Assembly: GCA_963667195.1 (NCBI GenBank)
Contig: OY762962.1
Location: forward strand, 248,001-312,000
Reading direction: 5' to 3'
From: UBA7703 sp963667195
GTDB taxonomy: Bacteria; Bacillota; Clostridia; Christensenellales; CAG-138
Length of the DNA stretch: 64,000 bases
Of this stretch, positions 1 through 8,853 are shown in pieces (position 1 is the stretch's first letter; each line of letters begins with the position of its first letter). Position numbers and translations under genes: made by a program. The notes under the pieces were generated by a model. The model had not been told where the DNA came from and made no database searches. It was given only the letters and a program-made list of their open reading frames with translations.

Positions 1-1290
1 GTTTCCTTCCGTCTCAATCATCTTTAGAAACGATTCTGTCGTGATCGCACCTAACATGACGCTATGCAGGCCCGGCTCGTAATACTGCTTCTTGACGGTC
101 TGCCATGCCGGCACAGGAACATCCACACTGGGATTATCAAACCCTTCTATGAACACCTGATAGATCGGATTCATCTGCATCAGAGGCGTATTTGCCATAT
201 CCTTTCGAATGGGTGTGCGAAACGGATAATACGCATCGTGTTCCGGACTATACTCGCCGTTTAAAATCGCTTGTTGCGCGTCGATGGAGATCATGTACCG
301 AATGAATTCCTGCGCCTGCCGCTTTCCGTCATCAGACATATTCTGCGGAATCGCCAGCATCATCGGGCCAATTTCGGAGCAGATACCGATCTGTTTGAGC
401 GGCATAACACCAACATCAAACGCAGACCCGTTCTTTTGCACGTCTGTCAGTCCCCAGATGCCTTGAATCTCGAACGCGACCTCCTGGTTTAAAAAGTGCT
501 CCATGACTTCTGTACCGGTATCATTGATCCAGGAGGATTGGGCATGCGCACCCAACACATTTTTATAGAAGTCGATTGCCGCGGCCGATTCGGCACTATT
601 GATGCGTACTTTTTTGCCCGTAGAATCGACCAGCCGACCGCCGAACCCGTACACGAACTGGTTGACCATCCAGGAGACGTCGTTGCTGTCCGCTCCTACC
701 AGTCCAATCCCCTTTGCGTTCGTTTTCTGTTCCACGCTGTCCATCGCAGAAACGAAGGAATCCAGATCGACAATCGATTCCGGAGAAACGCCCGCCTTCT
801 GGAGTAAGTTTTTGTTGTAGAGCAAACACATCGAGTGTCCCAGCCATGGTATGCCATAGACGGAGTCTTTCACCATGCCCAGTTCCCACACCGTTTGATA
901 GAACAGAGATGAATCCTGCGTGAAGTCATCTGTCAAATCGGTTAGAAGCCCCATGCTCCCGAAGTATTGAATATATCGATATGGCAAAACAAATATTGTC
1001 TCCGAATCTGTTTCCAGCAGCGTTTGAATCGCCGCCATGTCCTCATCACCGCTGATCAGCTGGATATCTGTTTGATCTGAATTGCTTTGATTATACGCAT
1101 CTACGATCTTCTGAATGGCCTGTCCGCGGCCTGAATAATCCTTCCATGTAATGCGGAATGAAAGCATGTTATTTTCCTGTGGCTCCGCTTCCTGCGCGCT
1201 CTGCTTTGTTTCCGGAATTTGGTTGCACGAAGCCAGGCTGATCGAAAGAAGAATTGTCATCAGCACTGCACCAAAACGTTTGAATGTCAT
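1..1290 (-). CDS. ABC transporter extracellular solute-binding lipoprotein, 3' end outside window
   Basis: Reading the minus strand from 1290 gives 430 codons without a stop, running off the left edge. The N-terminus is a lipoprotein signal peptide (MTFKRFGAVLMTILLSIS) followed by the lipobox LASC, so the mature protein should be tethered to the outer face of the membrane. The body resembles family-1 solute-binding proteins of carbohydrate ABC importers: a stretch YGIPWLGHSMCLLYNK, then a GIWG motif typical of the closed-cleft region, and a C-terminal segment rich in aromatic residues. It probably binds a sugar or oligosaccharide and delivers it to a permease pair encoded to the left, outside the window. 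An in-frame ATG lies five codons upstream at 1305; 1290 is chosen because GGGG precedes it at a usual distance. The substrate cannot be told. Confidence 0.85.
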   Translation of the reverse strand, partial: MTFKRFGAVLMTILLSISLASCNQIPETKQSAQEAEPQENNMLSFRITWKDYSGRGQAIQKIVDAYNQSNSDQTDIQLISGDEDMAAIQTLLETDSETIFVLPYRYIQYFGSMGLLTDLTDDFTQDSSLFYQTVWELGMVKDSVYGIPWLGHSMCLLYNKNLLQKAGVSPESIVDLDSFVSAMDSVEQKTNAKGIGLVGADSNDVSWMVNQFVYGFGGRLVDSTGKKVRINSAESAAAIDFYKNVLGAHAQSSWINDTGTEVMEHFLNQEVAFEIQGIWGLTDVQKNGSAFDVGVMPLKQIGICSEIGPMMLAIPQNMSDDGKRQAQEFIRYMISIDAQQAILNGEYSPEHDAYYPFRTPIRKDMANTPLMQMNPIYQVFIEGFDNPSVDVPVPAWQTVKKQYYEPGLHSVMLGAITTESFLKMIETEGN

Positions 1291-1357
1291 TTGTTTCAAC
1301 CCCATTCTAAACGATTTTCAGTTCGATATGACGTGCTTGAATTGTTACATTACTTTT

Positions 1358-1387
1358 ATCATACACCTGATACAAGTTCGAATGCAA
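1358..1387 (-). promoter_or_regulatory. Probable promoter of the solute-binding protein gene
   Basis: On the minus strand TTGCAT (1387-1382) and TATGAT (1363-1358) are separated by 18 nt, close to the sigma-A consensus. The start codon follows about 65 nt downstream. Confidence 0.55.
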
Positions 1388-1584
1388 TGTGCCGGACTGA
1401 ATTATTGAGCAAAATCTTCGCTGGAAAACGCCTAGAAAAACACCGAATTTGCTCGATTCTGTAATTTCAGCACCGATACTTCTCAGACATGTTTGTTTGT
1501 GATTCGCGAATTCATCCACGTGTATAATCAGTTTACAATCTTCCCGACCTTCTCTTTGGTCTGCCGGATCAGGCTTGCATCCAA

Positions 1585-2640
1585 TCAGCTGATGCGATTT
1601 CGTCCCGATTGTTTTGAAAGGTACAGCGCCTTATCTGCCGCGCAGATTAAATCGATTCGATTGAGTGCGTTTTCGGGCAACTCGGAAATGCCGAACGAGA
1701 GCGTAATGTTGCGAATCCTTTTCCCATCAAACTCCACGTCAGACTGCGCGACTAACGTTCGAATCGCTTCTGCCCTTGAAACAGCTTCCGCTTTGGAGCA
1801 CTCTGGAAGAATTAATATAAACTCATCCCCTCCATATCGACAAACGATGTCGGAACTGCGCGTGTTGCTCTTCAATATTTGCGCAATATGCGCCAAAACC
1901 AAATCGCCAACCACGTGACCATACGAGTCATTGATTGTCTTGAAGTAATCCACATCGGTCATGATGACGGCGAGTTTTCTTTCTTTCCGTATCATTCTTT
2001 CAATCTCGCGATCAAACGTCTCCTCCATGTACCGCCGATTATACAGTCCCGTAAGAGAATCCCGGATCGAGAGATCGTGTATCTGCTCCAGTTGCTTTCT
2101 GTTCGTGTGTCCATAGGAAACAGCGATTGCCGAGGTGGCGAGGATAAAGGCAAATAAGCTGAGCCAATTGACTCCCGTCGTTTTGGCCATGGATTGAAGG
2201 ATTGTCAGCACTGCAATCATCTCGGCAATCGAGATCCAAATGACCCACCTTTCCTTGAGCAGTATGGCGCAGCCTTGGACCGATAGTCCAACATAGAGAA
2301 TTGGCACCAGATCACCTTGCAGCACAAGCGGATCGAACAAGATCGATATCCACGGTGTCACGACTAAACTGACCACAGTAATCAAAGTTGAAATTCCGTA
2401 TTTACCTCTTACATTCAGAAAAAGAGCGATCAGCAGAATGCCAAATAAAAAGCAAATCATCGGGATGTACAGAAAGTGTCTCGGGTCCTGCTTGCTGAAC
2501 ACAAGAATCAGCAAAAATGCGAGCAAGACAACCAACAATGCTCCCTGAATCGCAAGCAAAGTCATCGCATTTCTTTGATCGGCCAGTTTGTGTTTGTTCT
2601 TAAATCCTTGTATGAGTTTTTGATCTATAAAAGACAACAT
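1585..2640 (-). CDS. Membrane-bound diguanylate cyclase (GGDEF)
   Basis: A 351-residue protein that makes cyclic di-GMP from two GTP. The first 200 residues hold about six hydrophobic segments, forming an integral membrane sensor module; residues from about 190 to the end are a GGDEF domain with DSLTGLYNRRYMEE at its start, DVDYFKTIND and the intact signature YGGDEFILIL. The sequence RSSD lies five residues before GGDEF, which matches a feedback-inhibition I-site. The GGDEF residues are intact, so the enzyme should be active. The open frame extends 14 codons further upstream, but the ATG at 2640 has AAGGGGAA before it and starts just ahead of the first hydrophobic helix. It appears monocistronic and has its own promoter at 2751-2780. 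What the membrane part senses is unknown. Confidence 0.93.
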   Translation of the reverse strand: MLSFIDQKLIQGFKNKHKLADQRNAMTLLAIQGALLVVLLAFLLILVFSKQDPRHFLYIPMICFLFGILLIALFLNVRGKYGISTLITVVSLVVTPWISILFDPLVLQGDLVPILYVGLSVQGCAILLKERWVIWISIAEMIAVLTILQSMAKTTGVNWLSLFAFILATSAIAVSYGHTNRKQLEQIHDLSIRDSLTGLYNRRYMEETFDREIERMIRKERKLAVIMTDVDYFKTINDSYGHVVGDLVLAHIAQILKSNTRSSDIVCRYGGDEFILILPECSKAEAVSRAEAIRTLVAQSDVEFDGKRIRNITLSFGISELPENALNRIDLICAADKALYLSKQSGRNRIS

Positions 2641-3002
2641 ATGTTGTTTTCCCCTTCCCGTTTCAGGATTTGGCCGGCACACATGATGTATCGTTTCTTC
2701 AAGTCTCTGTTCGTTCAGTTGTGAAAAATAGATTTTTTAGTACAAGCAACAGTATATAGGTATCATATATGAAATCTCAAACCTTAGCAAGAACCCGCGT
2801 AATATCTAGCTTTTTCACCGAATTTTGGTTTGTTTTGGATCGTTTGGCGGACCACTTAACGTATCATTTTCGAATCAGAAATCGTTCGTGGTCAAACACA
2901 GCGTCGCTCTACAGTTCACACTCCCGCTTGAATCGACCAAGGATGAAAAACCATCTGAAGGTGCGTCGCGGATCAGCCTTTGATTTTTTTGAATAAAGCA
3001 AA
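2641..3002. other. Gene-free stretch between the GGDEF gene and tmRNA
   Basis: This 360-bp stretch holds the GGDEF promoter and its leader of about 100 nt. Between 2781 and 3002 I see no credible gene, RNA or repeat; the short open frames here have no ribosome binding site and no recognisable protein character. Confidence 0.6.
2751..2780 (-). promoter_or_regulatory. Probable promoter of the GGDEF gene
   Basis: TTGAGA (2780-2775) and TATACT (2756-2751) on the minus strand are separated by 18 nt, a good sigma-A match. The GGDEF start lies about 105 nt downstream. Confidence 0.6.
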
Positions 3003-3044
3003 TAAAAAAGAAATGCAGACCTTATCAGGTCTGCATTTCTTTTT
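3003..3044 (-). terminator. Intrinsic terminator of tmRNA
   Basis: AAAGAAATGCAGACC and its complement flank a six-base loop, followed on the minus strand by TTTTTT. The hairpin begins at the CCA end of the tmRNA, as expected for a transcript whose tail is trimmed to CCA. The stem is symmetrical with A and T runs on both sides, so it could act in both directions. Confidence 0.9.
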
Positions 3045-3394
3045 TGGTGGAGGCGGGGAGAATCGAACTCCCGTCCGAAAACCCCTCAACCAGACTTTCT
3101 ACGAGCGTATCCGGTGGTTTTACATTCCCTCTCCCGATCTCCCTCCGGCAGGATATCGGCTTTAGTAGCTTCATAAGTCCGGCCCGCCGCAAAGCTTAGG
3201 CGGGTTCGTTCCCTACCCTAAATGACGCCCGTATCTGGGACGGTAAGTTTTCCCAGGCGAACGGTCACTGCTTAAGCAGCGACAGCTAAAGTATTTTTGT
3301 CAGTTACTTTAATCTGTTCCCGCTTTTTACGAAGCTCGGGCCTTCGGCTCGCTTATCCAACATCGGCGATCCCCGTCGAAACCAGGTCGCCCCC
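3045..3394 (-). ncRNA. ssrA: Transfer-messenger RNA (tmRNA)
   Basis: About 350 nt on the minus strand. The 5' end GGGGGCGACCTGGTTTCGAC and the 3' end with GTTCGATTCTCCCCGCCTCC-ACCA are the classic tRNA-like ends of tmRNA; GGGGGCG pairs with CGCCTCC to form the acceptor stem and CCA is encoded. The tag frame lies at 3307-3272 and reads (V)TDKNTLAVAA then TAA. The last residues AVAA fit the hydrophobic degradation signal seen in other tags. It rescues ribosomes stalled on broken mRNA together with SmpB, which is encoded 3 kb away on the same strand. The exact resume codon is inferred: GTA stands where most bacteria have GCA or GGC. Confidence 0.97.
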
Positions 3395-3404
3395 ATATAT
3401 GCTT

Positions 3405-3433
3405 ATTATACACGAAAAACCGCGGTTTCACAA
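3405..3433 (-). promoter_or_regulatory. Strong promoter of tmRNA
   Basis: TTGTGA (3433-3428), 17 nt, TATAAT (3410-3405) on the minus strand; the mature 5' end lies about 10 nt after the -10 box. The promoter sits in the 58-bp gap behind the upstream membrane-protein gene. Confidence 0.85.
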
Positions 3434-3452
3434 CCCCGCCCGAGCATTCCCG

Positions 3453-4760
3453 TCAGCGCGGTTGCTCCGCTTCTGCCGGTGCAATCTTGAAGTCGGGCAG
3501 GCGGCTTCTCTTGACGCTCATAAGCCAGAAATAGAACAATCCCAGCATCGTTACAGCCAGAATGCGATACTGAAAATGCGGGCAAGCATTCATCGGCTCC
3601 GTCGCAACGCAGATCCAGAGAACCGGCAGCGTCGAAATCGCAAGCATCACAAGCGCGCGCAGATAAGACTGCTTGTCGGTGCGCAAAACCAGCATCGTAA
3701 TGCCGGCAACCACCGCGACACCCGCGGAAATGACGAGCATCGGCCAATCGAAGAGATGTTTGAACGCCCCGATGATAACCCTTGGCGTTTCATAGTACAT
3801 CTCCGTTCCCGGCGCTTTGGTGACGCCGAGATGCGTTGCGAGCGAGCGCCATGCGGTTCCAAACGCGTCCTGATCGGTAAAAACGCTGCTGAGCACAAGC
3901 TTTGTGACCCACATCGCAAAATATGCCGCAAACCAAACCGCCATACATTTCAGCGTGGTCAGCATCATCTCTTTTGCGCGCACCTCGGGTTTTGCATAAC
4001 AAATGCAAATCAGCCAGCAGAGCATCGGCAATCCGAAGGTGACCAGAGGCGCTGTGTAAAAGTCGATAAACTGTGTCGTCATGCCGAGGATCATAAACAG
4101 CATCGGCCCTCGCTCCGGTTTCTTGATCAGCATCGGCACAAACAAAATTCCGATAAACGCGAGTATGAAGCACCCGCTATATTGAAACAACACACTCACT
4201 ATGACAGGATTGATGAACAATATCGCTGCGGCAAAGAGCATCGGCGGCCATACGGAGCGGGTCTGGAACCCAAGCATCATCGTGCAAAGCCCCATCAGCA
4301 GGAACAGCGTCCACATGATGAGCGTGCGCATCGAGCCATAGTCCATCACGGAAAGCAGAGCGCGCACATAGGTTCGAAAACCGTGCCAATAGCGCACATA
4401 GAACACGTCCGACTGCTCGTGGTTCTTCACCGCGTCGCGCGCGCTCTGTAGCGTAAAGTCATCCTCCAGCGGATAGGAGTTTTTCAGCACGCTCTCCGGA
4501 GAAGTCTTCACATCCATCGATGTGGAAAGCGAAAGTATGATGACCTCCGTCCAAACATCAAGAGAATAGGAGCCCCAACTGCGACGGATGATGTTAAAGT
4601 CGTTCCACTCCGGTTCAATCTCATCCAGCGAAAGCAGATAGTTTTTCTCGACCTGTTCCTGCGGCGCGAGTCCACACAGAAACAACATCCCGACGCCGAA
4701 CGCGACCAGCATGATAAACACGATCACATAGCGAAGGAAGCGGGAAAACCAAGATTTCAT
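3453..4760 (-). CDS. Polytopic membrane protein of unknown function
   Basis: A 435-residue protein. An N-terminal helix (residues 10-30) is followed by an extracytoplasmic region of about 110 residues rich in Asp, Glu and Trp, then about nine more hydrophobic helices and a short charged C-terminus. One helix + long outside loop + helical bundle is an arrangement also seen in membrane glycosyltransferases of the GT-C type and in polymer or teichoic-acid modification enzymes, but I see no catalytic signature that would prove this. The ribosome binding region GGGGGTATAAGAA precedes ATG. It stands alone between lysA and ssrA, with 220 bp of non-coding DNA upstream. Function is left open. Confidence 0.75.
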   Translation of the reverse strand: MKSWFSRFLRYVIVFIMLVAFGVGMLFLCGLAPQEQVEKNYLLSLDEIEPEWNDFNIIRRSWGSYSLDVWTEVIILSLSTSMDVKTSPESVLKNSYPLEDDFTLQSARDAVKNHEQSDVFYVRYWHGFRTYVRALLSVMDYGSMRTLIMWTLFLLMGLCTMMLGFQTRSVWPPMLFAAAILFINPVIVSVLFQYSGCFILAFIGILFVPMLIKKPERGPMLFMILGMTTQFIDFYTAPLVTFGLPMLCWLICICYAKPEVRAKEMMLTTLKCMAVWFAAYFAMWVTKLVLSSVFTDQDAFGTAWRSLATHLGVTKAPGTEMYYETPRVIIGAFKHLFDWPMLVISAGVAVVAGITMLVLRTDKQSYLRALVMLAISTLPVLWICVATEPMNACPHFQYRILAVTMLGLFYFWLMSVKRSRLPDFKIAPAEAEQPR

Positions 4761-4980
4761 TTCTTATACCCCCGGTGAATGATGATAAACAAAGCGTCTG
4801 GTGAAAGAAAGCGGGATACGCATCCAAAGAACACGCATCCCGAATCGTTTTCGCGTGTCGGTTTGCGTATCATTTCTCTGGCGAACGGGCGGATTTTGTC
4901 CCGCGCACTCCACTATTTTAACACACAAACCCAACACGATCGAGTCTTTTTATGTGCGAAGGTCGGTTGCCCGCCCTGCG

Positions 4981-6231
4981 CTACAGGTTCAGCCCCAGAA
5001 TGTCCAGCGTACTGAAGTAATCCTGCGGTGTCTCCGCGCGGCGAATCAGCTCCGCAGAACCGTCCGGCTTGAGCAGCACTTCCGCGCTCCTGAGCTTGCC
5101 GTTGTAGTTATATCCCATCGAAAATCCGTGCGCGCCGGTATCGTGTATGACCAGCAGGTCTCCCGGTTCGGTCTTGGGCAGCGGGCGGTCGATGGCAAAC
5201 TTGTCGTTGTTTTCGCAGAGTGAGCCCACCACGTCGTACACGTTGGTCAGCGGAGCCGACTCTTTCCCCATCACGGTGATGTGATGGTAAGCGCCGTACA
5301 TCGCGGGGCGCATCAGGTTGCAGGCGCAGGCGTCCACACCGATGTACTTCTTGTGCGTCTCCTTCTTGTGGATCGCACGCGTCACGAGATATCCAAACGG
5401 TCCCGTGATGTAGCGCCCGAGCTCGGTGAAGATGCGCAGCTTGATCTTACTCGGTGCAACGATGCGGTCATACTGCAGCTTGACCTCTTCGCCGATATAG
5501 CGGATATCCGTCTCTTTTTCATACGGGCGATACGGAATGCCGATGCCGCCGGAAAGGTTGACAAACGTGAAGTTCGCGCCCGTCTCCTCGTTGAGCTCGA
5601 CCGCCGTCTTAAAGAGCTTTTTCGCCAGAGCGGGATAATAATCGTCGTCCGTCGTGTTGCTCACAAGGAACGCGTGCAGGCCAAACTCGACAGCCCCCAG
5701 CGATTGCAGCTTCTTCACCGCCTCGCTGAGCTGCTCCCGCGTCATGCCGTATTTCGCCTCGCCGGGGTTGCCCATGATGGTGTTGCCCAGCAGGAATTCA
5801 CCGCCGGGGTTGAAGCGCAGGCAGACGGTCTTCGGGATTCCGCCGTTTGCCGCAAGAAAATCGATGTGCGTGATGTCGTCGAGGTTGATCAGGACATTCA
5901 TCTCGCTTGCGAGCTCAAACTCGTTTGCGGGTGTGTCATTGGAGGAAAACATCACGTCGTGTCCGGTGACGCCGACTGCGCGGGAGAGCATCAGCTCGGT
6001 GAGCGAGGAGCAGTCCATACCGCAGCCGTTGTCAAAGAGCAGCTTCATGATCACGGGATTGGGTAGCGCCTTGACCGCGAAGTATTCGCGAAAGCCTTCG
6101 TTCCAGGCAAACGCCTCCTGCAAGCGTTTTACGTTTGCGCGGATGCCGGCTTCATCGTAGATATGAAACGGGGTCGGATATTTTGTTACGATGGCCTCCA
6201 GGGCATCCTTCGTAAACGGCAGGTTTCTCAT
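4981..6231 (-). CDS. lysA: Diaminopimelate decarboxylase
   Basis: A 416-residue PLP enzyme of the alanine-racemase fold III group that converts meso-diaminopimelate to L-lysine and CO2, the last step of lysine synthesis. Residues EYFAVKALPNP near position 50 hold the PLP lysine; a Gly-rich LSGGIGIPYRPYEKE binds the phosphate; GSLCENNDKFA supplies the active-site Cys from the partner subunit; DTGAHGFSMGYNYNGKLR forms the C-terminal barrel. Length is normal. Carboxynorspermidine or ornithine decarboxylase was considered, but the DTGAHGF and RPAMYGAYH stretches fit LysA better. Its ATG overlaps the smpB stop as ATGA, so the two genes are translationally coupled. Its product feeds both protein synthesis and, by consuming diaminopimelate, the peptidoglycan precursor balance. 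Confidence 0.93.
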   Translation of the reverse strand: MRNLPFTKDALEAIVTKYPTPFHIYDEAGIRANVKRLQEAFAWNEGFREYFAVKALPNPVIMKLLFDNGCGMDCSSLTELMLSRAVGVTGHDVMFSSNDTPANEFELASEMNVLINLDDITHIDFLAANGGIPKTVCLRFNPGGEFLLGNTIMGNPGEAKYGMTREQLSEAVKKLQSLGAVEFGLHAFLVSNTTDDDYYPALAKKLFKTAVELNEETGANFTFVNLSGGIGIPYRPYEKETDIRYIGEEVKLQYDRIVAPSKIKLRIFTELGRYITGPFGYLVTRAIHKKETHKKYIGVDACACNLMRPAMYGAYHHITVMGKESAPLTNVYDVVGSLCENNDKFAIDRPLPKTEPGDLLVIHDTGAHGFSMGYNYNGKLRSAEVLLKPDGSAELIRRAETPQDYFSTLDILGLNL

Positions 6232-6695
6232 GATCTGTCCTCCTTGATCCGTCGTTCCATTTCGCGGTCCGCGTCGCGCTCGGCAATCGTGTGGCGCTTG
6301 TCATAGAGCTTTTTGCCCTTCGCAACAGCGAGCAGCAGCTTGACTCTGCCATCCTTGAGGTAGAGCTCCAGCGGAACCAGGCTCATGCCCTCTTTCTGGG
6401 TTGCGACCTGCAGCCTTCGAATCTCGCTCTTGTGCGCCAGGAGCTTTCTCGTGCGAAAGGGATCTTTGTTGTAGATGTTTCCCTGCTCGTACGGGCTGAT
6501 GTGCATGCCGATGACAAACAATTCGCCATTCTTCACCTGCGCATAGCTGTCCTTGAGGTTGCATGCGCCGTTTCGAAGCGACTTTACCTCGGTGCCAAAG
6601 AGTTCAATTCCGCACTCCAGCGTCTCCTCGATAAAGTAATCGTGCCGCGCTTTTCGGTTTTGTGCAACAGGCTTTACGCCGCGTCTGACGGGCAT
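6228..6695 (-). CDS. smpB: SsrA-binding protein SmpB
   Basis: A 155-residue protein that binds the tRNA-like part of tmRNA and carries it to stalled ribosomes. It shows the family hallmarks: NRKARHDYFIEETLECGIEL at the start, GTEVKSLR, KDSYAQVKNGELFVI, and a basic C-terminal tail (AKGKKLYDKRHTIAERDADR) that reaches into the empty mRNA channel. Length is normal. It heads a two-gene operon with lysA (4-nt overlap) and has a good promoter at 6746-6775. The start ATG at 6695 has GAGAGGG upstream. Confidence 0.97.
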   Translation of the reverse strand: MPVRRGVKPVAQNRKARHDYFIEETLECGIELFGTEVKSLRNGACNLKDSYAQVKNGELFVIGMHISPYEQGNIYNKDPFRTRKLLAHKSEIRRLQVATQKEGMSLVPLELYLKDGRVKLLLAVAKGKKLYDKRHTIAERDADREMERRIKEDRS

Positions 6696-6745
6696 GGATC
6701 GGCCCTCTCACTTTCCGACGGAAAATAATATATTATTTTACAATC

Positions 6746-6775
6746 ATTCTAATCGGTTCACGTGGAAGAAGTCAA
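6746..6775 (-). promoter_or_regulatory. Promoter of smpB-lysA
   Basis: TTGACT (6775-6770), 18 nt, TAGAAT (6751-6746) on the minus strand, about 50 nt before the smpB start. A/T-rich sequence surrounds the -10 box. Confidence 0.8.
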
Positions 6776-6847
6776 GCTTATTTCCCGCGTATCTTACCGA
6801 TTCAAATGGTTATCCTCCGTCTCAAACTATCGTAATCGTATTGACTC

Positions 6848-6878
6848 AAAAAAGCGGCGCACCTCGTTGGCACGCCGC
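6848..6878 (-). terminator. Intrinsic terminator after secG
   Basis: On the minus strand a 10-bp GC-rich stem (GCGGCGTGCC with loop AACGA) is followed by TTTTTT. It ends the secG transcript ahead of the smpB promoter. Confidence 0.9.
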
Positions 6879-6899
6879 ATATGGTTCGCTTTACCGGCC

Positions 6900-7136
6900 T
6901 TAGAAAATGGTCAATAACAGCGCAAGCACACCGACGATGATCGCGAGAACGACCGTCAGTTTCTGAAGTTTGGCTTCGCGGCTTGCAGCCTTGCCCTTCG
7001 TGGTGAAAGACGTCGTGTCTCCGCCAAAGGAAGCGCCGAGGCCGGAACTCTTCGTCTTCTGAAGCAGAACGACGACAACGAGCAGAATCGAGATCAACAT
7101 CAGCGCGATGCGAATGATAAGCGCCGCAGTTACCAT
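6900..7136 (-). CDS. secG: Preprotein translocase subunit SecG
   Basis: A 78-residue membrane protein with two hydrophobic helices: residues 3-25 (ALIIRIALMLISILLVVVVL) and 55-77, joined by the conserved linker QKTKSSGLGASFGGDTTSF. This is the small stabilising subunit of the SecYEG channel; SecY is encoded at 26130-27386. It has a strong ribosome binding site (TTGGAGGAATG), its own promoter 110 nt upstream and a terminator just behind, so it is expressed separately from the glycolytic genes. Confidence 0.96.
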   Translation of the reverse strand: MVTAALIIRIALMLISILLVVVVLLQKTKSSGLGASFGGDTTSFTTKGKAASREAKLQKLTVVLAIIVGVLALLLTIF

Positions 7137-7247
7137 GGTGACATTCCTCCAATTTTGATCTCCGATGCTCGCGGGGTTTTTCCGCAGCAGACGGAGCGTT
7201 CAGCAATAATGACTCACTCGCCGGATATCCGGCACCTAAGCCTAGTG

Positions 7248-7276
7248 ATTATAACATGCACCCGGCTTGATTGCAA
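7248..7276 (-). promoter_or_regulatory. Promoter of secG
   Basis: TTGCAA (7276-7271), 17 nt, TATAAT (7253-7248) on the minus strand. The leader of about 105 nt contains the perfect palindrome GCCGGATATCCGGC (7219-7232), which could fold as a small hairpin. Confidence 0.85.
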
Positions 7277-7305
7277 GCCTGAATGCGCTCAACTAGCCGC
7301 GAAAA

Positions 7306-8853
7306 TCAGCCCTTGATCAGCGATTTTCCGGTCATTCCTTCCGGCACGGGCAGCCCGAGCAGCTCCAGCAGCGTAGGCGCCAGATCGCTGAGCCTGCCGC
7401 CTTCGCGGAGGGTGACATTCTTGCGGGCGTTGTCCACGAGGATGCAGGGCACAGGGTTGGTCGTGTGCGCGGTAAACGGCACATGCTCTACCTCATCCCA
7501 CATCTTTTCGCAGTTGCCGTGGTCGGCGGTGATGATGCAACGTCCGCCGGTCTTCAAGATCGCCTCCACCACCTTCTCGGCGCAGGCATCCACCGCGTGG
7601 ACAGCCGCCGTTGCGGCGGACATCACGCCCGTGTGCCCGACCATGTCGGGGTTAGCGAAGTTGAGGATCATCACATCGTACTTGCCGCTCTCGATGCGCT
7701 TGACCGCTTCGTCCGCGACTTCAAACGCGCTCATCTCCGGCTTGAGATCATAGGTCGCAACCTTCGGCGAGGCGATCAGCGCGCGGTCTTCTCCAGGATT
7801 CGGCGCTTCCACGCCGCCGTTGAAGAAGAAGGTCACGTGCGCATATTTCTCCGTCTCCGCGATGCGGAGCTGCGTTAAGCCCTTCTCGGCGAGATACTGA
7901 CCAAACGTGTTGTCGAGCGATTCCGGGCGATAGGCCACGTGTACGCGCTCTCCAAACGTCTTGTCGTACTGCGTCATGCAGACGTAGTAAAGCGGGAAGA
8001 ACCCGTTCTTGCGCGGGAAACCGTCAAAGTCGTCGAACACGAGTGTACGCGTGATTTCACGCGCGCGGTCGGGACGGAAGTTGAAGAAGATCACGCTGTC
8101 GTTTGCCGAGATCTTGCCGACAGGCTTGCCGTTCTCAAGGATGACAGTGGGCAGCACGAACTCATCCGTCTCGCCCTTTTCATAGCTGTTCTGCATGGCG
8201 ATTTCGCCGGTGGCAGCCGTTTCCCCTTCGCCGTACACAAGCGCGCTGTAGGCTTTCTCTACGCGCTCAAAGCGGTTATCGCGATCCATGGCATAATAAC
8301 GGCCCATCACGGTCGCAATCTTGCCTACGCCGATCTCCTTGAGCTTTGCGTCGAGTTCTTCGACGTAGCACTTGCCGCTGCTCGGCGGAACATCGCGTCC
8401 ATCCATGAAGCAATGGACAAAAACCTTCGTCAGGCCTGCTTTTTTCGCCATCTCGACGAGCGCGTAGAGATGTGTGTTGTGCGAATGCACGCCGCCGTCG
8501 GACAACAGCCCCATCAGATGCAGCGCGGTGCCGTTCTTTTTGCAGTTTTCAATCGCGCCCAGGAACGCCTTGTTCTCGAAGAAGTCGCCGTCCATGATCG
8601 CCTTGGTGATGCGTGTGAGCTCCTGATATACGATTCTGCCCGCGCCGATGTTGAGGTGACCCACCTCGCTGTTGCCCATCTGGCCATCGGGAAGACCGAC
8701 ATCCATGCCGCTCGCCGCAATCTGCACATGCGGATACTCGTTCCAAAGGCGCGAGATATTATGCGCGCCGTCGGCTTTGATGGCGTTGAACTCCTTCTCT
8801 GTGGAGCAGCCGAAGCCGTCCAGTATGATTAATGCGGTGATCGGTTTCGTCAT
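7306..8853 (-). CDS. gpmI: Cofactor-independent (2,3-BPG-independent) phosphoglycerate mutase
   Basis: A 515-residue alkaline-phosphatase-fold enzyme that interconverts 3- and 2-phosphoglycerate using two Mn ions. LIILDGFG at the N-terminus and GQMGNSEVGHLNIG contain the first metal ligand and the phosphoserine (S in NSEVGH); FMDGRDVPPSSG, RYYAMDRDNR, NFANPDMVGHTG and ITADHGNCEKM supply the other ligands. Full length. Its ATG overlaps the tpiA stop (TAATG), showing coupling in the pgk-tpiA-gpmI cluster of lower glycolysis. No enolase or gap gene adjoins in this window. Confidence 0.97.
   Translation of the reverse strand: MTKPITALIILDGFGCSTEKEFNAIKADGAHNISRLWNEYPHVQIAASGMDVGLPDGQMGNSEVGHLNIGAGRIVYQELTRITKAIMDGDFFENKAFLGAIENCKKNGTALHLMGLLSDGGVHSHNTHLYALVEMAKKAGLTKVFVHCFMDGRDVPPSSGKCYVEELDAKLKEIGVGKIATVMGRYYAMDRDNRFERVEKAYSALVYGEGETAATGEIAMQNSYEKGETDEFVLPTVILENGKPVGKISANDSVIFFNFRPDRAREITRTLVFDDFDGFPRKNGFFPLYYVCMTQYDKTFGERVHVAYRPESLDNTFGQYLAEKGLTQLRIAETEKYAHVTFFFNGGVEAPNPGEDRALIASPKVATYDLKPEMSAFEVADEAVKRIESGKYDVMILNFANPDMVGHTGVMSAATAAVHAVDACAEKVVEAILKTGGRCIITADHGNCEKMWDEVEHVPFTAHTTNPVPCILVDNARKNVTLREGGRLSDLAPTLLELLGLPVPEGMTGKSLIKG

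Noticed and set aside
4795..4850. Hairpin-like sequence (CGGGAT...ATCCCG) upstream of the unknown membrane-protein gene, considered as a riboswitch or attenuator
   Set aside because: Only six pairs close a long loop and no known aptamer core can be seen.
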